From positions 1-6,094 of the forward strand of contig DGUD01000077.1 in NCBI GenBank assembly GCA_002393865.1: a stretch of 6,094 nucleotides of DNA. The letters run 5' to 3'. Below, in pieces: positions 4,013-6,094 of this stretch. Below the pieces are notes generated by a model, which saw only the letters and a program-made list of their open reading frames with translations, had not been told where the DNA came from and searched no databases. The first letter of the stretch is position 1. The number at the start of each line of letters is the position of its first letter. This stretch comes from Treponema sp. UBA4319 (GTDB lineage: Bacteria; Spirochaetota; Spirochaetia; Treponematales; Treponemataceae). The position numbers and the translations under genes were made by a program.

Positions 4013-6094
4013 ATGGGAATGAAACGGACTGCATTGATTTCTGTGCTGCCGCTGCTTGCTTGTACAGGGGGGCTCGCGGAGCCGCTGCTGTCATGGAATT
4101 TTACGGACGGTACGGATGGTTTTTCCTATAACAAGGACTGGAACTACCAGTATGACGGCGGAAAAAGCACGCTTGTCCGCGCGGAAGGCGGCAGGCTTTT
4201 CCTGAACGTCGATTACAGCCGGAACGCCGCGGAAAGCTGGAGCCAGCTGACGCTTACGAATTACGGCGCTTTCTCGCTGCGGGGGGCAGACAGCATCTCT
4301 TTTGATTTTTTCTTTAATCCCTCGCTGCTGGAAAAGACGGGCTCGTTCATGGTAAAGGTCGTGCTGCAGGATGCCTCCTACAACGGGGTTGCCGAGGGCG
4401 TCGCCACGGTGGATACCTCCCATGCGCTGGCCGTGTCCGCTCCCGGCGGGATGAGGAAGGCCCATGTCACCGTGCGCCTGGACAATCCGGTTCCCTGCGA
4501 AAGCTGCGCCGCCATCGCCATCTCGCTTGTCGGCTGCAAGACCGCCTACAAGGGCTCTCTGTATATAGATGATGTCGCCGTGGAGAAGGGGAGCTTTGCT
4601 TCTGACGGCTCGGTCGATTCGACTGTCCGCGCGACCGGCGGGCAGCAGCGCGTTGAGCTGCGCTCCCGCTCGCTCGTGCTCCCCGGCAAGGACGGAAAGG
4701 CCGTCACGGCGGGCACCAGCAGCAGCCTTCAGCTGGCCGACCCCCTTGCCGACAAGGGCACCCGCTCGCTCTATGCCTATCTGGAGGCCGTGGGCAAGTC
4801 CCCGTCGGTGATGTTCGGGCACCAGAACGATACGACCGACAAGGCGGGCGGCGCATCGCTCACTTTTTCCGACACGAAGGACGTGACGGGTTCGCTTGCC
4901 GCGGTCATCGGTATAGACGCGCTCTCGCTCACCGGGAATGAATTCTCTGCCGGCAAGTACCAGAGCCGCTACGGGGAATCCTTTCCTGCCGGCCCGGCCG
5001 GAAACGTGCAGGCAGCCGCTGCCCTGACGAACGGCAACATCAGGGAGGGCGCCATCATAACGCTTTCCTGCCACATGCCGAATTTCTCGCTCGTCAAGGA
5101 GCGGAAAGGCTACAACGCAAAGAAAGACCCGTCCTATGCCAGATATGATTTTTCCGGCTATACGCCGAACGTCACCACGGGCGACGTGATGAACGAGATT
5201 CTTCCGGGGGGCAAGTACAGCGGGCAGTTCGACGCGTATCTTGACATGGTTGCCGATTATATCTCCCGCGTGGACGGTCCCGTGCTCTTCCGCCCCTTCC
5301 ATGAGAATACAGGGAGCTGGTTCTGGTGGGGGGAGGCGTTCTGCGACCCGGAGCAGTTCAAGAATGTGTTCCGCTACACCGTTGTCTATCTGCGCGACAA
5401 GAAGGGGCTGCACAACGTGCTGTATGTCTATGGTCCCGGCAGCGAGGCGAAAAGCACCGGTGACTATGGGGAGCGCTATCCGGGGGATGCGTATGTTGAC
5501 ATGGTGGGCTTTGACATGTACCACCGTGATCCTTCCCCCGATGATACGTGGTTCGAAGATTTCCGCAGGCAGCTCGATATCGTGCAGGAATTTGCCCGGC
5601 TCCACGGCAAGCTCTTTGCCGTGACGGAGACCGGAGTCGCCACCAGCCGCGCGGACGAGGGCGAGCACCAGACGGCGCTGCACCGGCAGGGGAACAAAGT
5701 TCCCGGCTGGTTCCGCAAAGTCCTTGACCTTACGTCCGATTCCGCTGCCTCGTATTTCCTTGTGTGGGCGGATTTCTCAAAGGCGGACGGCTATTACATC
5801 CCCTATGTGGACAGGGTGAACGCGGACGGGACGCTGCACGGGCATGAGATGCTGGATGAATTCCTGAGATTCTTCAACGACCCTCGCAGCGTCTTTGCCG
5901 TGAACCAGAAAGATGCGCTGGCCGCGCGGGAGCAGTATATCGACGCGCCCGCTGCTGCCGCACAGGAGCTGAGGGGCTTTATCTGCGCTCCGGTGGCGCG
6001 CGGCAAGCTGTCGGGGGCGGTAAAGGTCTCCGCGCTCCTTGAGCATGCGGATAAGTCCGATGTGTTTGAATTTGTGTTTACCGGAAGGCAGGGC
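4013..6094 (+). CDS. Secreted glycoside hydrolase family 26 protein, probable beta-mannanase (3' end outside window)
   Basis: This is probably an endo-1,4-beta-mannosidase that cuts mannans outside the cell. The frame is open for 694 codons to the window edge with no stop. The N-terminus is an export signal with a basic start, a hydrophobic core (6-16) and a lipobox-like LLAC (C17), or alternatively signal peptidase I cleavage after A22. Residues of about 25-192 form a beta-sandwich of carbohydrate-binding type, with W28, W43 and W76 and the closing motif SLYIDDVAV. It resembles CBM27, but I am unsure of the family. The GH26 barrel spans about 241-626: FGHQND (268-273), RPFHEN with probable acid/base E431, SWFWWGE, VTETG with probable nucleophile E539, and LVWADF (W585). 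A further domain starting near ELRGFICAPV (652) resembles the beta-sandwich often found after GH26; it is cut off. GC-rich codons leave a long antisense frame. The start has GAGGTG upstream; ATG at codon 3 is possible. Confidence 0.9.
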   Translation, partial: MGMKRTALISVLPLLACTGGLAEPLLSWNFTDGTDGFSYNKDWNYQYDGGKSTLVRAEGGRLFLNVDYSRNAAESWSQLTLTNYGAFSLRGADSISFDFFFNPSLLEKTGSFMVKVVLQDASYNGVAEGVATVDTSHALAVSAPGGMRKAHVTVRLDNPVPCESCAAIAISLVGCKTAYKGSLYIDDVAVEKGSFASDGSVDSTVRATGGQQRVELRSRSLVLPGKDGKAVTAGTSSSLQLADPLADKGTRSLYAYLEAVGKSPSVMFGHQNDTTDKAGGASLTFSDTKDVTGSLAAVIGIDALSLTGNEFSAGKYQSRYGESFPAGPAGNVQAAAALTNGNIREGAIITLSCHMPNFSLVKERKGYNAKKDPSYARYDFSGYTPNVTTGDVMNEILPGGKYSGQFDAYLDMVADYISRVDGPVLFRPFHENTGSWFWWGEAFCDPEQFKNVFRYTVVYLRDKKGLHNVLYVYGPGSEAKSTGDYGERYPGDAYVDMVGFDMYHRDPSPDDTWFEDFRRQLDIVQEFARLHGKLFAVTETGVATSRADEGEHQTALHRQGNKVPGWFRKVLDLTSDSAASYFLVWADFSKADGYYIPYVDRVNADGTLHGHEMLDEFLRFFNDPRSVFAVNQKDALAAREQYIDAPAAAAQELRGFICAPVARGKLSGAVKVSALLEHADKSDVFEFVFTGRQG

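Noticed and set aside
4091..5683. 530-codon open frame on the minus strand
   Set aside because: It lies wholly antisense to the GH26 gene, whose catalytic motifs are clear. The frame is open because GC-rich codons of the real gene rarely make stops on the other strand. Its protein resembles no family I know and it has no convincing start region.

Overview
The window looks like ordinary bacterial chromosome, most likely from a gut or rumen spirochaete of the Treponema type. That guess rests on five things: the gene order tig-clpP-clpX, tRNA genes without an encoded CCA end, sigma70-type promoters, strong Shine-Dalgarno sites, and a secreted beta-mannanase. It is an inference from gene content and protein flavour; no 16S rRNA or other marker is present.

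Positions 1-2887 (minus strand) carry protein quality control: trigger factor (tig, GTG start), then clpP, then the first 249 codons of clpX, which runs off the left edge. tig ends in a hairpin-plus-T-run terminator. clpP follows after a 138-base leader that contains a perfect 8-bp inverted repeat. The clpP stop and clpX start overlap by one base (TAATG), so these two are almost certainly translationally coupled. Trigger factor handles nascent chains at the ribosome, and ClpXP unfolds and degrades tagged or damaged proteins.

Positions 2950-3898 (minus strand) carry six tRNA genes in two apparent transcription units. The upstream unit is His(GTG)-Arg(TCG)-Lys(CTT)-Leu(TAG), read from a TTGACA/TATAGT promoter. 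The downstream unit is two identical Gly(GCC) genes, read from a very good TTGACA-17-TATTAT promoter and closed by a clear intrinsic terminator just before tig.

Positions 3852-4012 are a divergent intergenic region. It holds the tRNA-His promoter facing left, a hairpin flanked by A and T runs in the middle, and a promoter facing right with a palindromic operator-like sequence at its expected start site. The rightward promoter reads a large gene open from 4013 to the end of the window. This encodes an exported glycoside hydrolase family 26 protein, probably a beta-mannanase, with an N-terminal carbohydrate-binding-type beta-sandwich. It is cut off by the right edge.

No mobile element, integrase, CRISPR array or clearly new system is visible. 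The most interesting points are regulatory (the clpP leader repeat and the mannanase operator-like site), a trigger factor with an unusual prolyl isomerase pocket, and the lipoprotein-like signal of the mannanase.
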